NCBI RefSeq assembly: GCF_003864295.1
Contig: NZ_BDQK01000016.1
Span: 282,996 to 346,995, forward strand
Origin: Aphanothece sacrum FPU1
GTDB lineage: Bacteria > Cyanobacteriota > Cyanobacteriia > Cyanobacteriales > Microcystaceae
Length of the DNA stretch: 64,000 nt
Direction: 5' to 3'
This document shows positions 17,264 through 26,526 of this stretch, piece by piece. Numbering within the stretch: the first letter of the stretch is position 1; each line of letters begins with the position of its first letter. The notes beneath the pieces were generated by a model. It worked only from the letters and a program-made list of their open reading frames with translations, was not told the origin of the DNA and did not search any database. The translations under genes and the position numbers were made by a program.

Positions 17264-18046
17264 TTACTCCCCTAAAATCTCTCTAATTGCTTGCCAGATT
17301 TTTTTGAGTTTATCTAACAAAGCAATAGGAGTATTACTAGATTCATTGTCTACAGAATCAACTAAGTCCTGAATCCTCTCCATTCGTTCAGCTACAAGAT
17401 ATAAATTATTGACAGCTTCTTCTTTTCTTTCTAAAGAATCTTTAAGTAACAGTGTCATTTTACCTATTTCTTGTTTTAATTTTTCATTTTCTTTCTTTCT
17501 GCGGGTATTCCATCCTTTAATTCCTGCTTTGGATTGACGCTCATGTTTAAGCTCTGTTTGAGCTTCATGATATAATGTTAGATAAGTCTCTTTTTGAACA
17601 TTTGCTTCCTGATAAAGTGTCAAGGTTGTATGATATTTATTTTCCCATTCATTTCGTTCATTGACTACTGTATTTAATTGTGTATTTGTTTGTTGATATT
17701 TATGCAATAATTCGATTGATTTTACTTTTTCTTGCTCATAAAGAATCAAAACTTCTTGCTGTTTATACTGTTCATCTAAATAAAGCTTATGGTTGTTATT
17801 AGCCTGAACTTTCCAGTCTTTAAGTTCACCCTGAACTATTTCAATTTCCTGCTGAAAATGAACTAATTGTGTCGCTGCTGCCTCGTTTTCTTTAGCTTTT
17901 TGTTGCCATTCATCTCGTTGATTACGAACTGTTGCTAAAAGTTGCTCTAGTTCACGAGTTGGAACTGGTTCTTTTTGATGACCTATAGGATATTTAATCG
18001 CGTGATCATCATTAGAAGTTTTTCTATCTGCCCTTCTCATTGCCAT
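17264..18046 (-). CDS. Long coiled-coil protein, 260 residues
   Basis: After a basic N-terminus (MRRADRKTSNDDHAIKYPIG), residues 30-235 are an almost continuous coiled coil, rich in E, K and Q, with repeating YHxxNxQ(L/K)xT elements (LLHKYQQTNTQLNTVV, KYHTTLTLYQEANVQKETY). The segment KAGIKGWNTRRKKENEKLKQE breaks the helix near residue 175 and could be a hinge or nucleic-acid-contacting patch. There is no membrane segment. The role is unknown; a filament or scaffold is possible. The MITE between it and the next gene separates the two. Confidence 0.6.
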   Translation of the reverse strand: MAMRRADRKTSNDDHAIKYPIGHQKEPVPTRELEQLLATVRNQRDEWQQKAKENEAAATQLVHFQQEIEIVQGELKDWKVQANNNHKLYLDEQYKQQEVLILYEQEKVKSIELLHKYQQTNTQLNTVVNERNEWENKYHTTLTLYQEANVQKETYLTLYHEAQTELKHERQSKAGIKGWNTRRKKENEKLKQEIGKMTLLLKDSLERKEEAVNNLYLVAERMERIQDLVDSVDNESSNTPIALLDKLKKIWQAIREILGE

Positions 18047-18180
18047 AACCTAAATCCCTAATTATAAGAAAGATTAAAATCAGGAATATCAACTACAGAT
18101 ATTCTATTAATATTGTACTTAAATTTCTGACAATTCGTCTTCAGTAAATTCACGGATAATTAGTGAGCATCGTGTAGTGT

Positions 18181-18300
18181 CGGGGCGGGTTTATTTAACT
18201 TTTTTGTGAGCATCATGGAAAGAGGGCGGGTTTATTTAACTTCTGTGTGAGCATCATAATTTCTGTAAAAAACCCGCCCCTACAAAAACCCGCCCCTACA
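18181..18300. repeat. GGGGCGGGTTT inverted-repeat element, locus B
   Basis: Two direct units of GGGCGGGTTTATTTAACTT with TGTGAGCATCAT are followed by two inverted units AAAAACCCGCCCCTACA. The whole can fold into a long hairpin. It lies next to the stop of the polyphosphate kinase gene and may act as its terminator. Confidence 0.75.
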
Positions 18301-18305
18301 TCTAA

Positions 18306-19799
18306 TTAATTGCGTCGTTTTAACTCAGCTTCAACAGCATTAATTACTGTGTCCAAAACATGAACACGGGCATAATATTTGTCATTTCCAGGTACAATAC
18401 TCCAAGGTGCAGCAGGGGTACTTGTACGAGCAACCATTTGATTAACTGCCACATAATATAAAGGCCATTTTTCACGATTTCGCCAATCTTCATCCGTTAA
18501 CTTATACTCTTTAAACTGATTATCTTTCCTCTCCTCAAAACGTCTTAATTGTTCCTCATAACTGATATGCAACCAAAACTTAACTAACACATATCCTGCA
18601 GTAGTTAATTGCGCTTCAAACTCATTAATTTCCTTATAAGATTGTCTCCAGTCTAACTCAGATGCAAATCCTTCAATTCTTTCAACTAATACCCTTCCAT
18701 ACCAACTACGATCAAAAATTCCAATGGTTCCCCCACCAGGAATATGTCGCCAAAATCGCCATAAATAATGATATTGTTTCTCCTCAAAACTTGGGGCAGC
18801 AAAAGCATTGACTTTATAACTTCTGGGATCTAAAGTATCTGTAAGACGTTTAATGGCCCCTCCCTTACCTGCTGCGTCCCAACCTTCAAACAAAACTAAA
18901 ACAGGAACCTTTTCTTTAAAAATCTTGAGTTGCAACTGTCGTAGTTTAACTTGCGCTTCCCTTAAACGTTGACGATAATCTTCTTTAGGCAAATGCAAAC
19001 TTAAATCTATCTTCTCTAAAAAATCCGGTTCTGTGGGTTGTAATTCTGTTTGAGGAGGTAAAGCAGGAATATCCGTTTTCGGCAGTTTAAGACGGTCTAA
19101 AGCTTGGGTAATCGTAGCAACTATCTGAGATAACACCTTAACCCTAGCCCATCGTTGACAATCTCCTTCTACCAACGTCCAAGGAGCATGACCCGTACTC
19201 GTATAGGTTAACATTTCCTCAGCTAAAGTCGCATATTCATCATAACGCTTAGCCTGTTGCCAATCTTCTGGGCGAACTCGCCATGATTCTAACTCATCAG
19301 ACTCATATTTTTTCAGTCGCTTTTTCATCTCTTTAAGACTCAAATGAGTCCAAAATTTAGCAATAGCAACCCCATCATCTACAAGCTGACGTTCAAACGC
19401 ATTAATATCTCCCATTAATAAGGGAACACCCCCATCTGTTACCCTATCAAATAATCTATCTTCCAACACATGGGTATACCAACTATGATAAAAAATACCA
19501 ATGCTACCTTTAGGGGGTAATTTATGCCAAAATCGCCACAGAAACGGATAATTTTGCTCATGTTCAGTTGCAGCTAAAATTGGATGAACCACAAACCCAC
19601 GAGGGTCCATATATCCGATAGTTTTTTGTAATAATTTTCCTTTTCCTGCTGCTGCCCAACCTTCTAAGACTATAATTACAGGTAATTTGTTATCCCAACA
19701 GTCTTTTTGTAGCGATCGCAAATGACGCATTAATTCTTCTATTTGGGATTGATATGTCTCTTTATCGAGGGTTAAATTGAGATCTAGGGTATCTAACAT
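18306..19799 (-). CDS. Two-domain PPK2 polyphosphate kinase (PAP-type)
   Basis: Two tandem PPK2 domains occupy about residues 10-235 and 265-490. The C-terminal domain has an intact Walker A (EGWDAAGKGG, D308 to G314) and the DRSWYGRVL motif (D363). The N-terminal copy is altered at both places: EGWAAAGKGK lacks the Asp, and FYHSWYTHVL replaces FDRSWYGRV. This is the class II pattern, in which only the C-terminal half is catalytic and phosphorylates AMP with polyphosphate. It is cytoplasmic, divergent from galE and monocistronic. Confidence 0.9.
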   Translation of the reverse strand: MLDTLDLNLTLDKETYQSQIEELMRHLRSLQKDCWDNKLPVIIVLEGWAAAGKGKLLQKTIGYMDPRGFVVHPILAATEHEQNYPFLWRFWHKLPPKGSIGIFYHSWYTHVLEDRLFDRVTDGGVPLLMGDINAFERQLVDDGVAIAKFWTHLSLKEMKKRLKKYESDELESWRVRPEDWQQAKRYDEYATLAEEMLTYTSTGHAPWTLVEGDCQRWARVKVLSQIVATITQALDRLKLPKTDIPALPPQTELQPTEPDFLEKIDLSLHLPKEDYRQRLREAQVKLRQLQLKIFKEKVPVLVLFEGWDAAGKGGAIKRLTDTLDPRSYKVNAFAAPSFEEKQYHYLWRFWRHIPGGGTIGIFDRSWYGRVLVERIEGFASELDWRQSYKEINEFEAQLTTAGYVLVKFWLHISYEEQLRRFEERKDNQFKEYKLTDEDWRNREKWPLYYVAVNQMVARTSTPAAPWSIVPGNDKYYARVHVLDTVINAVEAELKRRN

Positions 19800-19962
19800 A
19801 GTCTAAAATCAATAAACTTTTTAGTGTAAAAGCATAAATGCCAAAGTTCGGAATCATTTGGCTTTTCTTAATAGATGGATATATATTATATTAAACTAAC
19901 CCGTGTAATGATAGAGATCGCAGCTTTGTTTCCTATTAACCCATTTAATTTAAGGAGTTCTT

Positions 19963-20970
19963 GTGTCTAATATAAAACCAACTATTTTAGTAACAGGTGG
20001 AGCAGGATACATAGGTTCTCATGCTGTTCTAGCCTTACAAAAATCAGGTTATGAAGTGATTGTATTTGATAATCTTTCTTATGGTCATCCTGAATTAGTC
20101 CATGATATTTTAAAAGTAGAATTAATTGTCGGAGATACTAGCGATCGCCTTCTATTAGATAAAATATTTGCCACTCGTAATATTACTGCAGTAATGCACT
20201 TTGCTGCTTTTATTGCCGTAGGAGAATCTGTGACGAATCCGGCTATGTATTATCGAAATAATGTGTTAGGAACCCTAACTTTATTAGAAGCGATGATCGC
20301 GGCTAAAATCAATAAATTTGTCTTTTCTTCTACCTGTGCAATTTATGGGATGCCGCAAGAAATTCCCATGACTGAAACTCATCCTAATAACCCATTAAGT
20401 CCCTATGCTGCAAGTAAGTATATGGTAGAACAAATGTTGAAAGATTTTGATCAAGCTTATGGATTAAAGTCCGTCACTTTTCGTTATTTTAACGCATCAG
20501 GAGCCGATCCAAATGGACAGTTAGGAGAAGATCACACCCCCGAAACTCATTTAATTCCCTTGGCGTTATTAACTGCCCTAAAGAAAAGAGAATTTTTGTC
20601 AATTTTTGGCACTGATTATGAAACACCCGATGGAACAGCCGTCAGAGATTATATTCATGTCAATGATTTAGCCTCAGCCCATGTTTTAGGATTAGAATAT
20701 CTCTTAAATGGGGGTAAAAGTGATATCTTTAATTTAGGTAATGGTAACGGTTTTTCAGTCCGAGAAGTAATAGAAACCGCTAAAAAGATCACCGGAATAG
20801 ACTTTTTGGTTAAAGAAAGCGATCGCCGTGCAGGAGATCCTTCTATGTTAGTGGGAAGTAGTCAAAAAGCCCAGTCAATATTGGGTTGGAAACCTCAATA
20901 TGCAGATTTAGAAACCATTGTTTCTCATGCTTGGCAATGGCATCAAAAACGTCATGGTAAGCTAGAATAA
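19963..20970 (+). CDS. galE: UDP-glucose 4-epimerase
   Basis: An extended short-chain dehydrogenase fold with the NAD motif TGGAGYIGS (residues 11-19), the catalytic Y148/K152 in PYAASK, and SST at 122-124. It ends with GWKPQYADLETIVSHAW, the usual GalE C-terminus. It interconverts UDP-glucose and UDP-galactose for surface polysaccharide and galactolipid synthesis. The start is GTG at 19963, preceded by AAGGAGTTCTT. A coiled-coil gene and a lipoprotein follow on the same strand after 54 bases. Confidence 0.95.
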   Translation: MSNIKPTILVTGGAGYIGSHAVLALQKSGYEVIVFDNLSYGHPELVHDILKVELIVGDTSDRLLLDKIFATRNITAVMHFAAFIAVGESVTNPAMYYRNNVLGTLTLLEAMIAAKINKFVFSSTCAIYGMPQEIPMTETHPNNPLSPYAASKYMVEQMLKDFDQAYGLKSVTFRYFNASGADPNGQLGEDHTPETHLIPLALLTALKKREFLSIFGTDYETPDGTAVRDYIHVNDLASAHVLGLEYLLNGGKSDIFNLGNGNGFSVREVIETAKKITGIDFLVKESDRRAGDPSMLVGSSQKAQSILGWKPQYADLETIVSHAWQWHQKRHGKLE

Positions 20971-21024
20971 ATCTGGGCAATATTTCACTAATAAACTTTC
21001 AAAATTAACCTCTTAAGTATTAAC

Positions 21025-21321
21025 ATGAATTCTCATTTAGACCTGTTAGAATCAATTATAGAGCGTATAGGAGAATCCGTAATTGCCAGTAATGATACCG
21101 TAGAAAAATTCGCGCATAGTATGAATACTCTAAGCGAAAAAATACAACAACAAGAGTATCAAATTGAACAGCAAGGATATCAAATATTTGCTTTGACTGA
21201 AACTATACAAACCTTAGTAGATAGTCAAGTAGAATCAAGAGAACAGTTAAATCAAGTAACCTCTTTATTACAAACCTTAGTAACCACTCTCAATGATCAA
21301 GTTGTGAACAATGAAAAATAA
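21025..21321 (+). CDS. Coiled-coil hypothetical, 98 residues
   Basis: A helical protein with heptad-like Q/L/I spacing (LSEKIQQQEYQIEQQGYQIFALTETIQ). There is no signal peptide or membrane segment. Its last 11 bases overlap the start of the downstream lipoprotein gene, which suggests coupled translation. It follows galE on the same strand after 54 bases, but nothing links its function to sugar metabolism. No family recognised. Confidence 0.55.
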   Translation: MNSHLDLLESIIERIGESVIASNDTVEKFAHSMNTLSEKIQQQEYQIEQQGYQIFALTETIQTLVDSQVESREQLNQVTSLLQTLVTTLNDQVVNNEK

Positions 21322-21742
21322 AAAAGCCCTGTCTCTAATCCTTTCATATTTAGCAATTTCTCTCAATTTTATCTTAGTTAGTTGTGCAGAAACCAAGGTT
21401 TCCCAATGTCAAAAAATTATTTTAATTACTCAAAAAATTGTACAAGAAAGTCAAAATAATCGTCAAACAAAAGATATTAAACAAGCCTTAAAATTTGCCG
21501 ATGTCTTTGAAGAAGCAGGACAAAAAATGAAACAGTTAAAAATAGAAGACGAACAATTAGCAAAATATCAACTAGGATTTGCTGAAATCTATCAAGGAAA
21601 TGCCGATACTACCCGTCAATTTGTGTCAGCATTAAACAATAAAGATATTAGTACCGCCAGATTAATGAAACAACAAGTTCAACAATTAGGAAAAAAAGAG
21701 CAAGAATTAGGAAATCAAATGAATACTTATTGTCAAAAATGA
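21311..21742 (+). CDS. Putative lipoprotein, 143 residues
   Basis: The N-terminus KNKKALSLILSYLAISLNFILVSC has a basic start, a hydrophobic core and an LVSC lipobox, so Cys25 would be lipidated. The mature part is helical and glutamine-rich (QNNRQTKDIKQALKFADVFEEAG; RLMKQQVQQLGKKEQELGNQM) and contains two further cysteines. Similar lipoproteins of unknown function are frequent in cyanobacteria. It overlaps the preceding coiled-coil gene by 11 bases, so both are probably made from one transcript. Confidence 0.7.
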   Translation: MKNKKALSLILSYLAISLNFILVSCAETKVSQCQKIILITQKIVQESQNNRQTKDIKQALKFADVFEEAGQKMKQLKIEDEQLAKYQLGFAEIYQGNADTTRQFVSALNNKDISTARLMKQQVQQLGKKEQELGNQMNTYCQK

Positions 21743-21904
21743 CATAAGAGTAATACAAAAGGTTTAAGATTAAAAATATAATTCAATTAAAGGAACAATT
21801 TAGCTAACTGTCTTACAATTTAGTTAAGCTTGGGGAAATTCAGGCGATCGCAAGTTTTGCCGTCCCAGTCCTTCCCTTCCCAACTTTTGCACTAATCCTA
21901 GTTT

Positions 21905-22267
21905 ATGCAGACTAACACTTTAATCCAACTGTTACAACAAAGCTTTCATATCGGGGTGGGAGCAACCGCTTCCCTCCTAGAAACTTTCCAAGACCCCCAA
22001 AAACGGGCCGAAACCTTATCACAATTCCACCAACAGTTTAACCTACAAACTCAGCAATGGGCAGAAAAAGGAGAACTCACCGAAAAAGAAGCTCGTCGTA
22101 TACTCGATGAGTTGTTAAAGCAACAAAAAAACTCAGACAAAACTGGGGTTCAGTCTCCCTCCTCGTCTGACCCCAGTAATTCTAATATTGAATCGGAAAT
22201 TGAGGAACTCACCCAACAAGTGATTGCCCTACGCACCGAACTCGAAAATTTACGTCAATCTAATTAG
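21905..22267 (+). CDS. Conserved helical protein (phasin-like), 120 residues
   Basis: The N-terminal half (LIQLLQQSFHIGVGATASLLETFQD) is an amphipathic, glycine-containing helix as in phasin-like or poly-granule-associated proteins. A linker with prolines and serines (QSPSSSDPSNSNIE) leads to a C-terminal coiled coil (IEELTQQVIALRTELENLRQ). The arrangement is known from conserved cyanobacterial hypotheticals; granule binding is an inference. It overlaps by 4 bases at its 3' end with the convergent DUF4327 gene. Confidence 0.6.
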   Translation: MQTNTLIQLLQQSFHIGVGATASLLETFQDPQKRAETLSQFHQQFNLQTQQWAEKGELTEKEARRILDELLKQQKNSDKTGVQSPSSSDPSNSNIESEIEELTQQVIALRTELENLRQSN

Positions 22268-22506
22268 TCACTATTCCAGGATTCTGAACCTATTAGTTCT
22301 CCAATGCGATCACGCAGTAAATAGTCACATCTCTCTAATTCACTCTCAATACAGACCCATTCTCGGGCCGGAATATACTCACATAACTTATAAATTGGTT
22401 GTTGACGACTGATTATACCTCGCTTGACGAGTTGACGAGCTTCCTCTTGAAGCACTTCAACGGAATAACGGGTATGTAAAGAGGAGGGTAAGGTGGGAGT
22501 ATTCAT
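22264..22506 (-). CDS. DUF4327 family protein, copy 1
   Basis: An 80-residue cyanobacteria-specific protein with the family core YSVEVLQEEARQLVKRG, then QQPIYKLCEYIPAREWVCIE and CDYLLRDRIGELIG. Function is unknown. Two cysteines in the core (LCEYIP and ERCDYLL) are conserved with the second copy at 22832-23074. The two proteins are roughly two-thirds identical over the core, so this is a recent tandem pair on the same strand separated by about 325 bases. Confidence 0.8.
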   Translation of the reverse strand: MNTPTLPSSLHTRYSVEVLQEEARQLVKRGIISRQQPIYKLCEYIPAREWVCIESELERCDYLLRDRIGELIGSESWNSD

Positions 22507-22831
22507 GAGACACCAAATGAGTTAGTATTGAGTCCTACTTACATGGTAATCTAACTTCACTAGAAAAAAAGCGAAGTCAATTTCGTAATTCTAGTTACAT
22601 TTTTGTACGCTTTTGTCAGAATATTGATAAAATTCTGATTTTCTTAAGGATCTTGAACTAAATTATCCCCATTTACCATGCTCTCGTTATCAAGGAACCT
22701 ATATAATTTAAGTCCCAGTCAAGGGACTAGGACTTGATAAGATTGAAAAGAAAATGATAAGTGACAATGTTTATTAGTGCTTCATTTAAGCATCATACAG
22801 TAGAAAAAAAGTTACCCTAATAGGAGACAAT
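22507..22831. other. Spacer between DUF4327 paralogues
   Basis: No ORF is convincing. A hairpin AGTCCC-AGTCAA-GGGACT at 22711-22728, followed by AGGACTT, could fold with the preceding TTAAGTCC. It may terminate the second DUF4327 gene or be part of the first gene's leader. Promoter elements cannot be placed with confidence. Confidence 0.4.
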
Positions 22832-23074
22832 TTAGTCACTGTCCCAATTCTCACAAGCTATTAAATCTCCAATTTGATCTCTTAGTAAATAATCACATCT
22901 CTCTAACTCGCATTCAACACCTACCCATTCGCGAGCAGGAATGTACTCACACAACACATACAAGGGTTGATGACGACTCACCGTTCCTTTTTCGACGAGT
23001 TGGCGAACTTCGTCTCTAATTAAACCAATACTATAATGGGTTGTGGGACGAGGGGATAAGGTAGTAAGGCTCAT
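22832..23074 (-). CDS. DUF4327 family protein, copy 2
   Basis: It has the same core as copy 1: HYSIGLIRDEVRQLVEKG, QPLYVLCEYIPAREWVGVE and CDYLLRDQIGDLIACENWDSD. I start it at ATG 23074 (MSLTTLSPRP), which gives 80 residues like its neighbour; a TTG eight codons upstream (23098) would lengthen it. No Shine-Dalgarno sequence is clear at either. No function is known for the family. Confidence 0.8.
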   Translation of the reverse strand: MSLTTLSPRPTTHYSIGLIRDEVRQLVEKGTVSRHQPLYVLCEYIPAREWVGVECELERCDYLLRDQIGDLIACENWDSD

Positions 23075-23238
23075 AAAAATTTTCTGACTGGCTAACAACG
23101 CTCCATGACTACTATAATCTAATTCGCTCAGATAAAATAGCCCCTTTGCTGTAACAAGGTATACAATTTTCTTATCATTCCCTTAAGTCTTATCCTGTCA
23201 GGCTTTTCATAATGTTAAAATATATTAACGTTAAGGGG

Positions 23239-23952
23239 TTAACTGACCTTAACTATGAGCAAGGAGAAATAAGACAATTGAAGTTGGGGGCGATCGCTAA
23301 GATCATTATAAATCTTTTGATCCCTTTGAGTCGCTCGTTCAACCACCCAAGATCGTTGCAAAAGCTGGAACTGTTGCAGTATTTGCCAAACTTGATCATA
23401 GACAGAACTAACTTTGAGCAGTACCACCACATCAGCATTTTTAAAGATTTGGTCTAAATGTTCTATGTGATATAGAGCAGGAACAATAACTAGGCGATCG
23501 CTTCCCTTGGTCAGAGGAATGCCTAAAACAGAGGTGGCCGCCATAGGTGAACAAATACCCGGAACTGTCTCTATTTTAATCTGAGGGTCGTAGTCAAGGA
23601 TAGTTTGGGCTAAATAAGTAAAGGTGCTGTAAAAGCTGATATCTCCTTCGCAAGCAAAGGCTACATCTTGTCCTTGTTGAAGATGGGGTAAAATCTCCAT
23701 AGCCGCTTTTAGCCAAGCTTGTTGTAATTCTTGCTCATCTTGGACATAGGGAAAGGATAAAGATAGGGTTATTTGTTCAACTTTTAACCAAGGTGCGATA
23801 ATTTGTTGAGCGATACCTGGTTTATTATTAATTCCGGCAGGAAAAGCCACAATAGAGACTTTTTGTAATAAGCGTAACCCTTTAACTGTAATTAGTTCAG
23901 GATCTCCTGTTCCTACACTAATGCCATACAATATCCCTAATTTTTTGCTCAT
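23239..23952 (-). CDS. cobI: Precorrin-2 C20-methyltransferase
   Basis: A SAM-dependent tetrapyrrole methylase that methylates C20 of precorrin-2 or cobalt-factor II in cobalamin (pseudocobalamin) synthesis. The N-terminal motif YGISVGTGDPELITVKGLRLL binds SAM. The second motif ETVPGICSPMAATSVLGIPL and ACEGDISFYSTFTYLA are characteristic of CobI/CbiL. The length of 237 is complete. It is a lone cob gene here; I saw no cobalamin riboswitch in its leader (23953 onward). Confidence 0.92.
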   Translation of the reverse strand: MSKKLGILYGISVGTGDPELITVKGLRLLQKVSIVAFPAGINNKPGIAQQIIAPWLKVEQITLSLSFPYVQDEQELQQAWLKAAMEILPHLQQGQDVAFACEGDISFYSTFTYLAQTILDYDPQIKIETVPGICSPMAATSVLGIPLTKGSDRLVIVPALYHIEHLDQIFKNADVVVLLKVSSVYDQVWQILQQFQLLQRSWVVERATQRDQKIYNDLSDRPQLQLSYFSLLIVKVS

Positions 23953-24402
23953 ATTTCTTAATATTAATTTAATATCTTTTTCCTAATAACCATAACTAAG
24001 CTTGAAGTATTATAACTGAACCAATACAAATAAATATTGACAAAAAGTTAAGCAAAATGCTAAGTTTATTATCAACTAGATAGTAAATCATCTAGATTAT
24101 TGGATGTTAAAACTAAAAATTATTGATTTTTTGGTCAAAATCATAGATTGGTATAACCTGGCCTATGAAATATAAACTTTACTAATCACCACAGATAGGA
24201 GAGAGTTATTTATCTCCTTTTGCCAGATGGGGCGTTGTCTTTTCCCTGTTCCTTATTCCTCGTAAGATAGCAACATAAGTATTTTGTGTATAGCTAATAT
24301 TATAAGTTAATTACTTTTGTATTTATTACAAAAAAAGAGAAAGCGGAAATTGAAGATTGGACAAAAATTGTTAATCAAAAAAAAGCAAGCAGGGAAAAAG
24401 TT
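23953..24402. other. AT-rich divergent spacer cobI / c-di-GMP protein
   Basis: A 450-base region with no supported ORF or RNA. GCAGGGAAAAAG just before 24403 is a fair ribosome binding site for the downstream gene. The rest holds only AT-rich DNA; promoters for both flanking genes should lie here. Confidence 0.4.
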
Positions 24403-26526
24403 ATGAATTACCAGAGTTACACCGAAGATAACCTTCAAATAGAGGGAGAAAAATCCTATAAATTTATTCTTGAAAATTTGCCTGATTGTCTAGCTTGTCA
24501 TAAGTTAGATGGCTGTTATAATTATGTTACTCCTGCCTGTCAATCTTTACTAGGATATGCTCCAGAAATCATAATTGGGCAATCAATTAAGAGTTTTTGT
24601 CACCCCGAAGATTATCACTTAATTGAGCAGTTTTATCAACAACTACAACAGCAGTCAGTCATTAATCCTATTGTTTACCGAATGCGTCATCAAAGTGGTC
24701 ATTACTTATGGATAGAAACTTCGGCTAAAGTGATTTTAGAACCCCGGACAGGAGCGATTGAACAAATTATATGTATTTCCCGTGAGATTACTAAATATAA
24801 ACAAATAGAAGAAGCATTTAATCAAGCGGAAAATCAATATCGTCGGATTTTTGCTCATAGTAGTCAGGGCATCTTTAAAATGACTGCTAAAGGCTATTAT
24901 TTGAACATTAATACTGCTTTAGCTCAAATCTACGGTTTTGGTTCTCAAGAAGAATTTATGCAGAGTGTAATTCATCGAGAAAAGCAACTTTATGTAGAAC
25001 CGAAACGTCGAGAAACCCTATTAAAAATTTTAGATATAGAACAAGAAATTGTCAACTTTGAATCCCAAGTTTATCACCAAGATGGGAATGTAATTTGGAT
25101 TTCAGAAAATGCCTGGACAGTCTGTGATCAATCGGGTAATTTTCTTTACTATGAAGGAACCGTTGAAGATATTACTTTTCTTCATAATACAGAAGAAAAA
25201 TTACACAGGGCAACCTTTTTTGATAACTTAACAGGGCTGCCTAATCGAGATTGGTTTTCCTTACAAATACAAGAAGTTATTGCTCTATCTTCTCTGCATG
25301 AATATTATAACTTTGCTGTCCTTTTTGTTGATCTCGATAGCTTTAAAGTGGTTAATGATAGCTTCGGTCATTTAGTAGGAGATAAACTCTTAGTTCAGGT
25401 AGCAAAACGGTTACAAGGAAGTTTAAGAACAGGGGATAAAATTGCCAGATTTGGGGGAGACGAATTCGCCATATTATTAGAAAATATTCAATCTGTCCGA
25501 GAAGCGATAAACGTCGCGGAACGTATCTTAGCGAGACTTCGTTCTCCCTTTAACTTAGAAACTGGACAAATTTTTACTAAAGCTAGTATTGGAATTACTT
25601 TTAGTGATATAAATTATCAACTTCCTGAAGATGTACTCAGAGATGGGAATTTAGCTATGTATCGAGCTAAAACCGAAGGAAAAGATTGTTATGCTGTATT
25701 TAATAGTAATATGCAACTTGCCGCCTTAAATCGCTTACAGATAGAAAACGATTTAAGAGAAGCAATTAAGCAAGAACAATTATGTTTATATTATCAACCG
25801 ATTATTGAGCTTATGAGTGGTCATTTAAGTGGTTTTGAAGCCTTAATTCGTTGGCAACATCCCACTAAAGGATTAATTTATCCCGATGAATTTATCCCTA
25901 TTGCTGAAGAAACTGGACTCATTAATCCTATCGGTTGGTGGGTAATTCAGCAAGCTTGTTATCAATTAAAATGTTGGGAAAAAGAACATCCCAAAGGGTT
26001 GAAATTAAGCATTAATGTTAATTTATCCGCTCAACAACTCAAACAAAAAGGATTAGTTGAAAAAATAGGAGATTTACTAACAGAAACGAAAATAGAGGGG
26101 AATCGTTTAAAATTAGAAATCACGGAAAGTTGTTTACTCGAAACTGTAACAATAGAAGCACAAAGAGTTAATCAAATCAAGGAATTAGGTATTGGTTTAT
26201 GTATCGATGATTTTGGGACTGGTTATTCTTCTTTAAGTCGTTTGTATGAGTTTCCTATTGATACTTTAAAAATTGATCGTTCGTTTATTAGAAGATTAGA
26301 ATTTTCACAAACTGCTATTGTACAAATTATTGTGAGTTTAGCTCATACTTTGGGTATTAATGTGGTTGCTGAAGGTATTGAAACCCTTGAACAATTAAAC
26401 CATCTGCAAGGATTAGGCTGTGAGTTAGGACAAGGTTATTTATTCTCAAAACCCGTTGATAGTGCTAAAGCTAATCAACTCTTGCATAACTATAATTCAG
26501 AAGGTAATAGGGGCGGGTTTATTTGA
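24403..26526 (+). CDS. PAS-PAS-GGDEF-EAL cyclic-di-GMP turnover protein
   Basis: There are two PAS domains (about residues 15-135 and 140-265), a GGDEF domain (about 280-435) and an EAL domain (about 450-700). The GGDEF signature is intact (RFGGDEFAILLENI), with an RxxD inhibitory site (RTGD) five residues before it. The EAL motifs are also complete: EALIRW, NVNLSAQQ, ESCLLE, DDFGTGYSSL, LKIDRSF and EGIET. Both synthesis and hydrolysis of c-di-GMP are therefore possible. No membrane segment is seen. The last residues NRGGFI are encoded by the first bases of a dispersed repeat (26509 on). Confidence 0.93.
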   Translation: MNYQSYTEDNLQIEGEKSYKFILENLPDCLACHKLDGCYNYVTPACQSLLGYAPEIIIGQSIKSFCHPEDYHLIEQFYQQLQQQSVINPIVYRMRHQSGHYLWIETSAKVILEPRTGAIEQIICISREITKYKQIEEAFNQAENQYRRIFAHSSQGIFKMTAKGYYLNINTALAQIYGFGSQEEFMQSVIHREKQLYVEPKRRETLLKILDIEQEIVNFESQVYHQDGNVIWISENAWTVCDQSGNFLYYEGTVEDITFLHNTEEKLHRATFFDNLTGLPNRDWFSLQIQEVIALSSLHEYYNFAVLFVDLDSFKVVNDSFGHLVGDKLLVQVAKRLQGSLRTGDKIARFGGDEFAILLENIQSVREAINVAERILARLRSPFNLETGQIFTKASIGITFSDINYQLPEDVLRDGNLAMYRAKTEGKDCYAVFNSNMQLAALNRLQIENDLREAIKQEQLCLYYQPIIELMSGHLSGFEALIRWQHPTKGLIYPDEFIPIAEETGLINPIGWWVIQQACYQLKCWEKEHPKGLKLSINVNLSAQQLKQKGLVEKIGDLLTETKIEGNRLKLEITESCLLETVTIEAQRVNQIKELGIGLCIDDFGTGYSSLSRLYEFPIDTLKIDRSFIRRLEFSQTAIVQIIVSLAHTLGINVVAEGIETLEQLNHLQGLGCELGQGYLFSKPVDSAKANQLLHNYNSEGNRGGFI

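Noticed and set aside
23953..24402. Possible cobalamin riboswitch next to cobI
   Set aside because: No GCCACTG B12-box-like core could be found on either strand.
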